A stretch of 64,000 bases of DNA from Thinopyrum elongatum (Eukaryota > Streptophyta > Magnoliopsida > Poales > Poaceae). How positions within the stretch are numbered: the first letter of the stretch is position 1; every line of letters begins with the position of its first letter. Where the stretch lies: contig JAAAXO010000338.1 of assembly GCA_011799875.1 (NCBI GenBank), positions 124,001-188,000 on the forward strand, in the 5' to 3' direction. This document shows positions 33,402-44,700 of the stretch, in pieces. The notes beneath the pieces are model-generated. The model saw only the letters and a program-made list of their open reading frames with translations. It was not told the origin of the DNA and made no database searches. The translations under genes were made by a program, and so were the position numbers.

Positions 33402-34808
33402 AGTGGTATCAGTTTTCAGGTTGCTCGGTGAGAATTTCCAGTTTTCCCTAGATTAGATTTATTTTCTTACCTATTGTCCAAAAAAAAGGCACAAAAAAAA
33501 AGTTAGATCTATTCATCCTTTGTCCAAGCCAGTCTGAGCCTTTGCAATTTTCTTTTCATTGCTTGCATAGTTGAATTATCGGTTACATCGTCGTGTCGAG
33601 TTGCTGGTCTTAGTGTCTAGTTCGTTTAGAGTTTCGAGTTCTGTTCACATTAGTCACGCCGCCGCTGCATCGTTATTCCTTCCGCTGTCCACCATCCCAT
33701 CCATCAATTTCCAAATCGTGCTACCCACCATTCATTGTCATAATCATAGTTGAGGTCGTTCACATCTGTGCTTGATCCAATCTACATCTTATCTAGTTTG
33801 TTTTGGAAAGAGGGAGAGAGAAAAAAAAGAGAGAAAAAAAAAGTAAAAAAAAAAGTCAGAGAAAAAAAAGAGAGAAAGAAAAAGAAAAAAAGTGTGAGGA
33901 AAAAAAGAGAGCAGAAAAAAAAACAAAATTCGGATCTATCTAGACTCAATCTCGTAGCTGAATTCGGATTGGAAACTGTTTTGCGCAGTGTTCAGTAAAA
34001 CAGGCATATCTTTTTCGTACGAAGTCTGTTTTGGCTCCGTGAGTACTCAAATTAAAGCTAGTGACGAGCCGCATCTAAATAGTTGCAGAAGCTAGTTCAA
34101 TATTTGAGACCTCAAAATCGGCTTCTAAATAGGTCTTTTTGCCCTCCGAAGTTCACGAACACAGCTTGTTCCAGTTTTTCAGGCCAGTTTTAGAATTTTT
34201 TGACTCCTCATATCAACTCGGAATTTAGTGATTCTTTTTGTGTTTGAAAGCTTGAGTCAGTGCCTTTCTTGAGAAAAATTATCATAAAATTGACACAAAC
34301 TTTTATAGAGTAAAGTTGGAGAGAGAATTGTTGGTATATGCTACTTGGTAGTTGTTTCTCATCATTATCTTTACTGCCATTGTGATCTTCACTTATATCT
34401 TGCTGTCCAGAGGTACTTCATATCCTTTATTGATGCTAGTTGTGCTACGCCGTGACCTCATTAGTGTTCTAGGCTCGCGTCTCTAGTCCGGTCTAGCCTA
34501 GGACCAGCACAGTACCGTCGTTGAGCGTTTATTCAACATTGCATCTCTGAATTGATTATTGCTAATCTTTTGCTACCATATATAGCCAACCCAGCTCCAC
34601 ATATTTCTACACCGTGTATACGTACGTTCACCTAGCAATCGCTTTACTCAATCTTCGGAGTTATTTGACATCGCTGGTTGCCCGTCACCACCTGCTGCAT
34701 GGTAAGAACTTGTAAGATATTGATATTTGCTTTACTGTGAGCGCTTTACCACCACATCCTAGTAGTTCATAGGAACATTATTCTCAATTTTTTTTGTTTC
34801 TACTAATC
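33402..34808 (+). other. Family B leader
   Basis: PBS at 33404-33412, B-type leader, and a purine-rich simple block (33800-33930: AAAAAGAGAG types). It continues through CTAGGCTCGCG near 34470 to gag. No coding region recognised. Confidence 0.8.
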
Positions 34809-35318
34809 ATGGCAGGTTCCGGAGTTGTTAGTTCTTGGGCTTCATCGATCGTGGGAGATTTGCCATCACCTAAGAAAATACAACAACCGCCACAAGAGGA
34901 GCAATTACATCAGAATGCACATAATCAGGTTAAAGTTTCCATGCCACCATTTACTGGTCGTTTTAGGCCTGATTTATATATTGAATGGGAGTACGAAATA
35001 AATGCTATATTTGCTTCCCATAATTTTGATGAGCGTGGAAAATTTCAAGCTGCGGTTAGTACTTTTAGTAGCTTTGCTTTAGTTTGGTGGAGTGAATATT
35101 GTCGGTTAAACCCTGATCTTATACCTACTACTTGGGATGATTTAAAACTTGTCATGAGAGATAGATTCGTTGATGTTTATTATACTCGTGGCATGATTAA
35201 AAAATGACAACATTTAAAACAAGGCACTGACACGGTAACAAAATACTATGATGATTTACAAACTACATTATTGCACTCATTTTTAGAAGAAAGTGAAGAA
35301 GATTTTATGGATAGATTT
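34809..35318 (+). pseudogene. Family B gag, 5' part, frameshifted and truncated
   Basis: ATG at 34809, MAGSGVVSSWASS, through the gag core to GMIKK. A lost T in ATTAAAAAATGACAAC makes a stop at 35207. The sequence then continues in another frame to GATAGATTT, where the LTR-C array begins. Only about 170 codons of the ~540-codon frame remain. Confidence 0.88.
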
Positions 35319-36230
35319 TGATAGAGGCGAGGGTGTCCCGATCTTTCGATGAGATGGTAACTATCGATTTGGTGGAGCCGACTTTGACGATCCGACTACA
35401 AACGTGCACGACGTTGCGCCTTAGCAATCGCTAAACCAATCTCCTGAGGTTACTGACGATGCTGGAAGCACGATCAACCTGACCACGAAGGTCTATTCCT
35501 GCACGCAATCGAAGAACAAGCAAGAATATGATAATGCAATCTGAATATTGCGAATATAGATGAAGTATTGATAATGGTGGGGATCCGAAAGCGGTCTTGG
35601 TCTGGTCGTTGGACACAAACGAAGTACACGAAGTTGCAATGGCTAACTTTTAACTAAACAAATCCCAAAGTCTAAACGGTGCCCTAAGGGCTGTATATAT
35701 GGAGGAAGAGGAGGGGATTTCGTGGCCCTTGAAGGAGGGGTCCGAAACCAACCCTATCTCTTGTTTCCCCACACATACGGACTCTAAAAACAGCCTATAC
35801 TCAAGTATTTCGAAATTACATGGGCCTGGCCCAATAATAAGGTGACGCAGCACCAATAATAGCCTCTGGACGAAATTTATGAAGTGGCATCTTGTATATT
35901 TCGTCCAAGGCTTCCTGCACTCCTTATGGTGGCTTCAAAGTCCTGAAATCATCACTTGTAACTCCGTTCTTGTTCCCCTTGTGCATGCCATCATCTCCAT
36001 GCTTGAACTTGCTCCAAGGTTCCTCTTTCTTGTCCAAGCTAGGCCCTTCATTTGTAAGCAAAACAAATGTATCCAATTTAGGCAGCATCATATTCTCATG
36101 AACTTTAGAATCATTACCAAGAAACGAAAGTACCTGATATTTTAATTGGCGTGCGCGAGCTCTAGTAATTGGTCCAGTATGTATAGAAGCAGGGGCTGTG
36201 GGTGTAACAATGGTATTGATGTCCTCATCA
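35319..36230 (-). repeat. LTR-C copy 1, 912 bp
   Basis: A-type U3 with TATA box and pol-tail frame, switching to B-type R-U5 at TTTGGG|ATTTG near 35665. Carries the CACCAATAATAG variant near 35850 where others have CACCTATAATAG. Confidence 0.88.
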
Positions 36231-36918
36231 TCTTTTTTTCTTTTTCTTTTTTGCACTTTTTTTTTTGCTCCGCAACAATTTTTTTTCGAAAAAGTCTACA
36301 AATGGTCTAAAAACTGCCTAGCCAGAATTTTCCAGACTTAGTTTTTTTTTTTTTTGAAACTGGAACTATTTTTCTTCTACGGGTAGCACGAAAATTGGGG
36401 AATCCGACTTGTTCACGACTCGCAGTATCGCGTGATCTGGAACTCTAAAATAAAGGAATAAATACTGGACTCGGACTAGGACTGGTGGCAGAGATGAATA
36501 TGGTGGAACTCGGACTGGTGATGGTATATGACGGTAGTATATGTGGACTCGGATTGGTGGTGGTATATGGGCTCGGATCGGTGGTGGTATATGGACTCAG
36601 AGAAATAGCAGATAAGCTGTGGTGGTATATGGTAGGGGCGATGATGATGGTGCGGCGGCGGCGTGACAACTTGTGAACAGAACTCGAAACTCTAAAGAAC
36701 TAGACGCTAAGACCAGCAACTTGACACGACGATGCAACCGCAAATTCAACAAAGCAAAAACCCTAAAAAGATTATGCAAAGGCTCAGATTGGTTCGGATA
36801 TGATGAACTAACCCTAATTTTTTTTTGTAGCTTTTTTTTTGGACAATACGTAAGAAAATAAATCTAATCTAGGGAAAACTGGAAATTCTCACCGAGCAAC
36901 CTGAAAACTGATACCACT
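36231..36918 (-). other. Mini-element interior 1 (leader only), 688 bp
   Basis: Reverse strand: PBS TGGTATCAG, about 80 nt of B leader, a switch to A leader within the A-rich tracts (about 36815-36845 on +), minisatellite (36545-36600), then AAAAAAGAAAAAAAGA against the next LTR in place of the normal GA-rich polypurine tract. Confidence 0.85.
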
Positions 36919-37830
36919 TGATAGAGGCGAGGGTGTCCCGATCTTTCGATGAGATGGTAACTATCGATTTGGTGGAGCCGACTTTGACGATCCGACTACA
37001 AACGTGCACGACGTTGCGCCTTAGCAATCGCTAAACCAATCTCCTGAGGTTACTGACGATGCTGGAAGCACGATCAACCTGACCACGAAGGTCTATTCCT
37101 GCACGCAATCGAAGAACAAGCAAGAATATGATAATGCAATCTGAATATTGCGAATATAGATGAAGTATTGATAATGGTGGGGATCCGAAAGCGGTCTTGG
37201 TCTGGTCGTTGGACACAAACGAAGTACACGAAGTTGCAATGGCTAACTTTTAACTAAACAAATCCCAAAGTCTAAACGGTGCCCTAAGGGCTGTATATAT
37301 GGAGGAAGAGCAGGGGATTTCGTGGCCCTTGAAGGAGGGGTCCGAAACCAACCCTATCTCTTGTTTCCCCACACATACGGACTCTAAAAACAGCCTATAC
37401 TCAAGTATTTCGAAATTACATGGGCCTGGCCCAATAATAAGGTGACGCAGCACCTATAATAGCCTCTGGACGAAATTTATGAAGTGGCATCTTGTATATT
37501 TCGTCCAAGGCTTCCTGCACTCCTTATGGTGGCTTCAAAGTCCTGAAATCATCACTTGTAACTCCGTTCTTGTTCCCCTTGTGCATGCCATCATCTCCAT
37601 GCTTGAACTTGCTCCAAGGTTCCTCTTTCTTGTCCAAGCTAGGCCCTTCATTTGTAAGCAAAACAAATGTATCCAATTTAGGCAGCATCATATTCTCATG
37701 AACTTTAGAATCATTACCAAGAAACGAAAGTACCTGATATTTTAATTGGCGTGCGCGAGCTCTAGTAATTGGTCCAGTATGTATAGAAGCAGGGGCTGTG
37801 GCTGTAACAATGGTATTGATGTCCTCATCA
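36919..37830 (-). repeat. LTR-C copy 2, 912 bp
   Basis: Same structure as copy 1. Private variants include GAAGAGCAGGGG and GTGGCTGTAAC (others GTGGGTGTAAC). Confidence 0.88.
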
Positions 37831-38518
37831 TCTTTTTTTCTTTTCTTTTTTGCACTTTTTTTTTTGCTCCGCAACAATTTTTTTTTCGAAAAAGTCTACA
37901 AATGGTCTAAAAACTGCCTAGCCAGAATTTTCCAGACTTAGTTTTTTTTTTTTTTGAAACTGGAACTATTTTTCTTCTACGGGTAGCACGAAAATTGGGG
38001 AATCCGACTTGTTCACGACTCGCAGTATCGCGTGATCTGGAACTCTAAAATAAAGGAATAAATACTGGACTCGGACTAGGACTGGTGGCAGAGATGAATA
38101 TGGTGGAACTCGGACTGGTGATGGTATATGACGGTAGTATATGTGGACTCGGATTGGTGGTGGTATATGGACTCGGATCGGTGGTGGTATATGGACTCAG
38201 AGAAATAGCAGATAAGCTGTGGTGGTGTATGGTAGGGGCGATGATGATGGTGCGGCGGCGGCGTGACAACTTGTGAACAGAACTCGAAACTCTAAAGAAC
38301 TAGACGCTAAGACCAGCAACTTGACACGACGATGCAACCGCAAATTCAACAAAGCAAAAACCCTAAAAAGATTATGCAAAGGCTCAGATTGGTTCGGATA
38401 TGATGAACTAACCCTAATTTTTTTTTGTGGCTTTTTTTTTGGACAATACGTAAGAAAATAAATCTAATCTAGGGAAAACTGGAAATTCTCACCGAGCAAC
38501 CTGAAAACTGATACCACT
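37831..38518 (-). other. Mini-element interior 2 (leader only), 688 bp
   Basis: Near-identical to interior 1; small poly(T) length shifts compensate to give the same total length. Confidence 0.85.
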
Positions 38519-39430
38519 TGATAGAGGCGAGGGTGTCCCGATCTTTCGATGAGATGGTAACTATCGATTTGGTGGAGCCGACTTTGACGATCCGACTACA
38601 AACGTGCACGACGTTGCGCCTTAGCAATCGCTAAACCAATCTCCTGAGGTTACTGACGATGCTGGAAGCACGATCAACCTGACCACGAAGGTCTATTCCT
38701 GCACGCAATCGAAGAACAAGCAAGAATATGATAATGCAATCTGAATATTGCGAATATAGATGAAGTATTGATAATGGTGGGGATCCGAAAGCGGTCTTGG
38801 TCTGGTCGTTGGACACAAACGAAGTACACGAAGTTGCAATGGCTAACTTTTAACTAAACAAATCCCAAAGTCTAAACGGTGCCCTAAGGGCTGTATATAT
38901 GGAGGAAGAGGAGGGTATTTCGTGGCCCTTGAAGGAGGGGTCCGAAACCAACCCTATCTCTTGTTTCCCCACACATACGGACTCTAAAAACAGCCTATAC
39001 TCAAGTATTTCGAAATTACATGGGCCTGGCCCAATAATAAGGTGACGCAGCACCTATAATAGCCTCTGGACGAAATTTATGAAGTGACATCTTGTATATT
39101 TCGTCCAAGGCTTCCTGCACTCATTATGGTGGCTTCAAAGTCCTGAAATCATCACTTGTAACTCCGTTCTTGTTCCCCTTGTGCATGCCATCATCTCCAT
39201 GCTTGAACTTGCTCCAAGGTTCCTCTTTCTTGTCCAAGCTAGGCCCTTCATTTGTAAGCAAAACAAATGTATCCAATTTAGGCAGCATCATATTCTCATG
39301 AACTTTAGAATCATTACCAAGAAACGAAAGTACCTGATATTTTAATTGACGTGCGCGAGCTCTAGTAATTGGTCCAGTTTGTATAGAAGCAGGGGCTGTG
39401 GGTGTAACAATGGTATTGATGTCCTCATCA
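38519..39430 (-). repeat. LTR-C copy 3, 912 bp
   Basis: Same hybrid structure. Private variants include GAGGGTATTTCG and CCAGTTTGTAT. Its U3 end abuts forward A gag at 39431. Confidence 0.88.
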
Positions 39431-39875
39431 TCGATCTTCATCATGGACACCGCGTGCCTCCTCTACTCCCACACGTCCTACTGCAGCACCACTGACTTCA
39501 GCCGCCAATTCCAACCGAGATACAAGGAAACAAGCACCACCACCACCATCTGCCAAGAGTACACCTTCTGGGCCTGCCCAGAGCTCTTCTTCATCTATGG
39601 CGTCAACAGGGCACACACATGATATTATTTGTCGTCGTTGTAAGGGAAGAGGTCATTATGCGAGAGAATGCCAATCTCCGCGTGTTATGATTGCTACTGA
39701 GGATGGTGGGTATGAGTCCGCTAGTGACTATGATGAGGAGACTTTGGCTCTTATTACAAGTGAAGAACACGGTGGAGATGATTCTGATCATGAGATGCAA
39801 TACATGGCTCCTGAAGACGCTGACAGGTATGAATGTTTAGTTGCTCAACGTGTTTTGAGTGTGCAGGTCACACAA
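39431..39875 (+). pseudogene. Family A gag 3' part with zinc knuckle
   Basis: Forward gag from RSSSWTPRASS through the Pro/Ser linker, the CCHC knuckle CRRCKGRGHYAREC, an acidic linker (SEEHGGDDSDHEM) and RVLSVQVTQ. No stop in frame. It is cut on both sides by LTR ends, so it is only a slice of a gag-pol copy. Confidence 0.88.
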
Positions 39876-40796
39876 TGATAGAGGCGAGGGTGTCCCGATC
39901 TTTCGATGAGATGATATCTATCGTTTTTGGTGGAGTAGACTTTGACGATCCGACTACGAACGTGCGAGGACGTCGCGCCTTAGCAATCGCTAAACCAACT
40001 CCGAGAGGTTATTGACCACGCCGGAGCACAATCAACCTGACCCCGAGGGTCTATCTCCTGCAAGCAAACGAAGAACAAGCAAGAAACTAAGATTTGCAAT
40101 CTGGATATTGCGAATATAAGATGAAAGCTTTATTGATCGAGGTGGGGTTCTGTGACGTCTTGGTCTGGTTGTTGAACACAAACGAAGTACGCGAAGTTGC
40201 AGCTATGGCGAACTTTTAATCTAAACAAAACCCAAAGTCTAAACGGTGCCCTAAGGGCTGTATATATGGAGGAAGAGGGGGGATTTCGTGGCCCTTGAAG
40301 GAGGGGTCCGAAACCAACCCTAACTCTTGTTTCCCCACACATACGGACTCTAAAAATAGCCTATACTCAAGTATTTCGAAATTACATGGGCCTGGCCCAA
40401 TAATAAGGTGACGCAGCACCTATAATAGCCTCTGGACGAAATTTATGAAGTGGCATCTTGTATATTTCGTCCAAGGCTTCCTGCACTCCTTATGGTGGCT
40501 TCAAAGTCCTGAAATCATCACTTGTAACTCCGTTCTTGTTCCCCTTGCTCATGCCATCATCTCCATGCTTGAACTTGCTCCAAGGTTCCTCTTTCTTGTC
40601 CAAGCTAGGCCCTTCATTTGTAAGCAAAACAAATGTATCCAATTTAGGCAGCATCATATTCTCATGAACATTAGAATCATTACCAAGAAACGAAAGTACC
40701 TGATAATTTAATTGGCGTGCGCGAGCTCTAGTAATTGGTCCAGTATGTATAGCAGCAGGGCCTGTGGGTGTAACAATGGTATTGATGTCCTCATCA
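39876..40796 (-). repeat. LTR-A, complete, 921 bp
   Basis: Flanks CACAA (forward gag) and AAAAG (reversed pol), no PBS or polypurine tract beside it, no target duplication. Joins two oppositely oriented A copies. Confidence 0.9.
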
Positions 40797-43117
40797 AAAA
40801 GGCACATCCTTCTTTGTAAGCTCGTTGAGAGGTGCAGCAATGGTACTGAAATCTCTCACAAAACGCCTATAGAAACCAGCGAGGCCAAGGAAACTCCTCA
40901 CTTGTGTGACCGTTTTGGGCTGCGGCCAACTCTCAATAGCTTCAATCTTGGCTTTATCAACTTCAATTCCCTGTGGGGTAACAACATAGCCAAGAAAAGA
41001 TACTCGGTCGGTGCAAAAGGTGCTCTTCCCAAGGATACCAAACAAACGTGCATCACGTAGAGCAATAAAAACAACACGTAAATGTTCCAAATGTTCCTCC
41101 AAAGATCTGCTATAAATCAATATATCATCAAAGTAAACTACCACAAATCGTCCAATGAAAGCACGTAAAACTTCGTTCATTAATCTCATGAAAGTACTAG
41201 GTGCATTAGTTAACCCAAAAGGCATGACTAACCACTCATATAAACCGAACTTAGTTTTAAATGCTGTTTTCCATTCATCTCCCAATTTCATACGAATTTG
41301 ATGGTATCCACTACGCAAATCAACTTTGGAGAATATTGTAGAGCCACTCAATTCATCAAGCATATCATCTAGCCTAGGAATAGGATGACGATAACGAATA
41401 GTAATATTATTAATGCCTCTACAATCAACACACATACGCGACGTACCATCCTTTTTTGGCGCTAGTATAATAGGAACAGCACAAGGACTAAGAGATTCGC
41501 GTATATAACCTTTGTCGAGCAGCTCCTGTACTTGACGCATAATCTCCTTCGTCTCCTCTGGATTGGTACGGTATGGCGCACGGTTTGGCAACGAAGCACC
41601 GGGAATTAAGTCAATCTGATGCTCAATCCCGCGAATAGGTGGTAATCCCGGTGGCACGTCTTGTGGAAAGACGTCAGCGAACTCCTGCAAAATGTTAGTG
41701 ACCGCAGGAGGCAAAGAGGAAGGCACGTCCTCGAATGAAAATAACGCCTCTTTGCACACAAAAGCATAGCAAACAGAATTGCTGAAATCTAGCTCATCAA
41801 TATCAGATTTGGTGGCAAGTAAGCATGCACTTTTCAATTTAATTTCAGAAGCAACACTAGATGGTTTATTATTAGGCTTCATTTGTTGCTCAAATTCTTT
41901 TGCCACAATCTGATTTTCACTCTTATTTTTCTCCTGTTTTGCTTTACTAGCTCTATTAATATCATCTTTCAAAATAGAATCATGAGTCATAGGAAGCAAA
42001 GTAATATGTTTATCCTTATGAACAAGAGTATACTGATTGTTTCTACCATGGTGTACAGAATTTTTATCAAATTGCCATGGTCTACCAAGTAATAATGAAC
42101 ATGCTTGCATGGGTACCACATCACAATCAACATAATCAGCATATGTAGAGATACTAAAATGCACACGAACAGTACGTGTTACCTTAACCTTGCCGCTGTT
42201 GTTGAACCATTGGATATAGTAAGGATGTGGATGTGGTCTTGTGGTGAGAGATAGCTTCTCCACCATCTCCATGCTAGCCAAGTTGTTGCAGCTCCCTCCA
42301 TCTATGATGACGCGAACATAACGTTCCTTCACAACTCCCTTTGTATGGAACAAATTATGCCTCTGATTTTGCTCAGCTTGTGTGACCTGCACACTCAAAA
42401 CACGTTGAGCAACTAAACATTCATACCTGTCAGCGTCTTCAGGAGCCATGCATTGCGTCTCATGATCAGAATCATCTCCACCGTGTTCTTCACTTGTAAT
42501 AAGAGCCAAAGTCTCCGCATCATAGTCACTAGCGGACTCATACCCACCATCCTCAGTAGCAATCATAACACGCGGAGATTGGCATTCTCTCGCATAATGA
42601 CCTCTTCCCTTACAACGACGACAAATAATATCATGTGTGTGCCCTGTTGATGCCATAGATGAAGAAGAGCTCTGGGCAGGCCCAGAAGGTGTACTCTTGG
42701 CAGATGGTGGTGGTGGTGCCTGTTTTCTTGTATCTCGATTGGAATTGGCGGCTGAAGTCAGTGGTGCCACAGTAGGACGTGTGGGAGTAGAGGAGGCACG
42801 CGGTGTCCATGATGAAGATCGACCTGCAGAAAAATTAGTTCGCGCCAATGCCTGTCGATCCTGCACTTCACGTTCAGCTTTACAAGCAAGATGGAATAAA
42901 CGAGTGATATTATTATACTCCTTATACTCTAGAATGGTCTGAATCTCTCTATTTAATCCACCCATGAAACGTGCAAGCATAGCTTCATTCTCCTCAACAA
43001 TACCACATCTAATCATGCCAGTTTGTAATTCCTGATAATATTCTTCTACAGAATTTTTTCCTCGTCTTAAGCGCTGCAATTTTTGAAGTAATTCACGTTG
43101 ATAATATGGTGGAACCC
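40797..43117 (-). pseudogene. Family A gag-protease-RT, one open frame, truncated at both ends
   Basis: Reverse strand, uninterrupted from gag (RVPPYYQRELLQKL) through CCHC knuckle, retropepsin ([11 protein letters not shown] with the Asp), linker, and RT with [34 protein letters not shown] and YFDDIL, to KKDVPF. It shows directly that gag and pol share one frame in this family, with no frameshift or stop between them. The open frame extends a further 28 codons into antisense LTR sequence (to 43202), which is accidental. Both ends are LTR junctions. Confidence 0.9.
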
Positions 43118-44039
43118 TGATGAGGACATCAATACCATTGTTACACCCACAGCCCCTGCTTCTATACATACTGGACCAATTACTAGAGCTCGCGCACGCC
43201 AATTAAATTATCAGGTACTTTCGTTTCTTGGTAATGATTCTAAAGTTCATGAGAATATGATGCTGCCTAAATTGGATACATTTGTTTTGCTTACAAATGA
43301 AGGCCCTAGCTTGGACAAGAAAGAGGAACCTTGGAGCAAGTTCAAGCATGGAGATGATGGCATGCACAAGGGGAACAAGAACGGAGTTACAAGTGATGAT
43401 TTCAGGACTTTGAAGCCACCATAATGAGTGCAGGAAGCCTTGGACGAAATATACAAGATGTCACTTCATAAATTTCGTCCAGAGGCTATTATAGGTGCTG
43501 CGTCACCTTATTATTGGGCCAGGCCCATGTAATTTCGAAATACTTGAGTATAAGCTGTTTTTAGAGTCCGTATGTGTGGGGAAACAAGAGATAGGGTTGG
43601 TTTCGGACCCCTCCTTCAAGGGCCACGAAATCCCCTCCTCTTCCTCCATATATACAGCCCTTAGGGCACCGTTTAGACTTTGGGTTTTGTTTAGATTAAA
43701 AGTTCACCATAGCTGCAACTTCGCGTACTTCGTTTGTGTTCAACGACCAGACCAAGACGTCACAGAACCCCACCTCGATCAATAAAGCTTTCATCTTATA
43801 TTCGCAATATCTAGATTGCAAATCTTAGTTTCTTGCTTGTTCTTCGTTTGCTTGCAGGAAATAGACCCTCGGGGTCAGGTTGATTGTGCTCCGGCGTGGT
43901 CAATAACCTCTCGGAGTTGGTTTAGCGATTGCTAAGGCGCGACGTCCTCGCACGTTCGTAGTCGGATCGTCAAAGTCTACTCCACCAAAAACGATAGATA
44001 TCATCTCATCGAAAGATCGGGACACCCTCGCCTCTATCA
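43118..44039 (+). repeat. LTR-A, 922 bp, followed by a 5-bp PBS stub
   Basis: Complete LTR. Left flank AACCC is reversed gag. It is followed by AGTGG, the first bases of the PBS region, then an abrupt switch to a reversed LTR-A, so it was probably a 5' LTR whose interior has been lost. Confidence 0.9.
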
Positions 44040-44043
44040 AGTG

Positions 44044-44700
44044 GGTGGGGTTCTGTGACGTCTTGGTCTGGTCGTTGAACACAAACGAAGTACGCGAAGT
44101 TGCAGCTTTGGCGAACTTTTAATCTAAACAAAACCCAAAGTCTAAACGGTGCCCTAAGGGCTGTATATATGGAGGAAGAGGAGGGGATTTCGTGGCCCTT
44201 GAAGGAGGGGTCCGAAACCAACCCTATCTCTTGTTTCCCCACACATACGGACTCTAAAAACAGCCTATACTCAAGTATTTCGAAATTACATGGGCCTGGC
44301 CCAATAATAAGGTGACGCAGCACCTATAATAGCCTCTGGACGAAATTTATGAAGTGACATCTTGTATATTTCGTCCAAGGCTTCCTGCACTCATTATGGT
44401 GGCTTCAAAGTCCTGAAATCATCACTTGTAACTCCGTTCTTGTTCCCCTTGTGCATGCCATCATCTCCATGCTTGAACTTGCTCCAAGGTTCCTCTTTCT
44501 TGTCCAAGCTAGGCCCTTCATTTGTAAGCAAAACAAATGTATCCAATTTAGGCAGCATCATATTCTCATGAACTTTAGAATCATTACCAAGAAACGAAAG
44601 TACCTGATATTTTAATTGACGTGCGCGAGCTCTAGTAATTGGTCCAGTATGTATAGAAGCAGGGGCTGTGGGTGTAACAATGGTATTGATGTCCTCATCA
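44044..44700 (-). repeat. LTR-A, truncated, inverted against the preceding LTR
   Basis: Reverse LTR-A lacking its outer ~265 bp; starts at GTGGGGTTCTGTGACG and ends at the intact U3 terminus. Junction with the forward unit shares GTGG. Right flank AGACT is forward A gag. The two LTRs form an inverted pair. Confidence 0.88.

Larger units (their letters stand above)
35319..39430 (-). mobile_element. Tandem array LTR-leader-LTR-leader-LTR of a hybrid mini-element, period 1600 bp
   Basis: Three 912-bp type C LTRs start at 35319, 36919 and 38519 and are separated by two 688-bp interiors, giving an exact 1600-bp period. Reading the reverse strand, each interior has PBS, a B-type start of the leader, then A-type leader with the 24-bp minisatellite, then a purine tract that meets the next LTR. 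No gag or pol. Array flanks are GATTT (B gag) and TCGAT (A gag), so they come from different targets. LTR copies differ at only a handful of positions, so amplification is recent. Confidence 0.9.

Noticed and set aside
35319..39430. Reading the 1600-bp array as a classical centromeric satellite
   Set aside because: Each unit contains complete LTRs, PBS and leader, so it is a retroelement array with only three LTRs.
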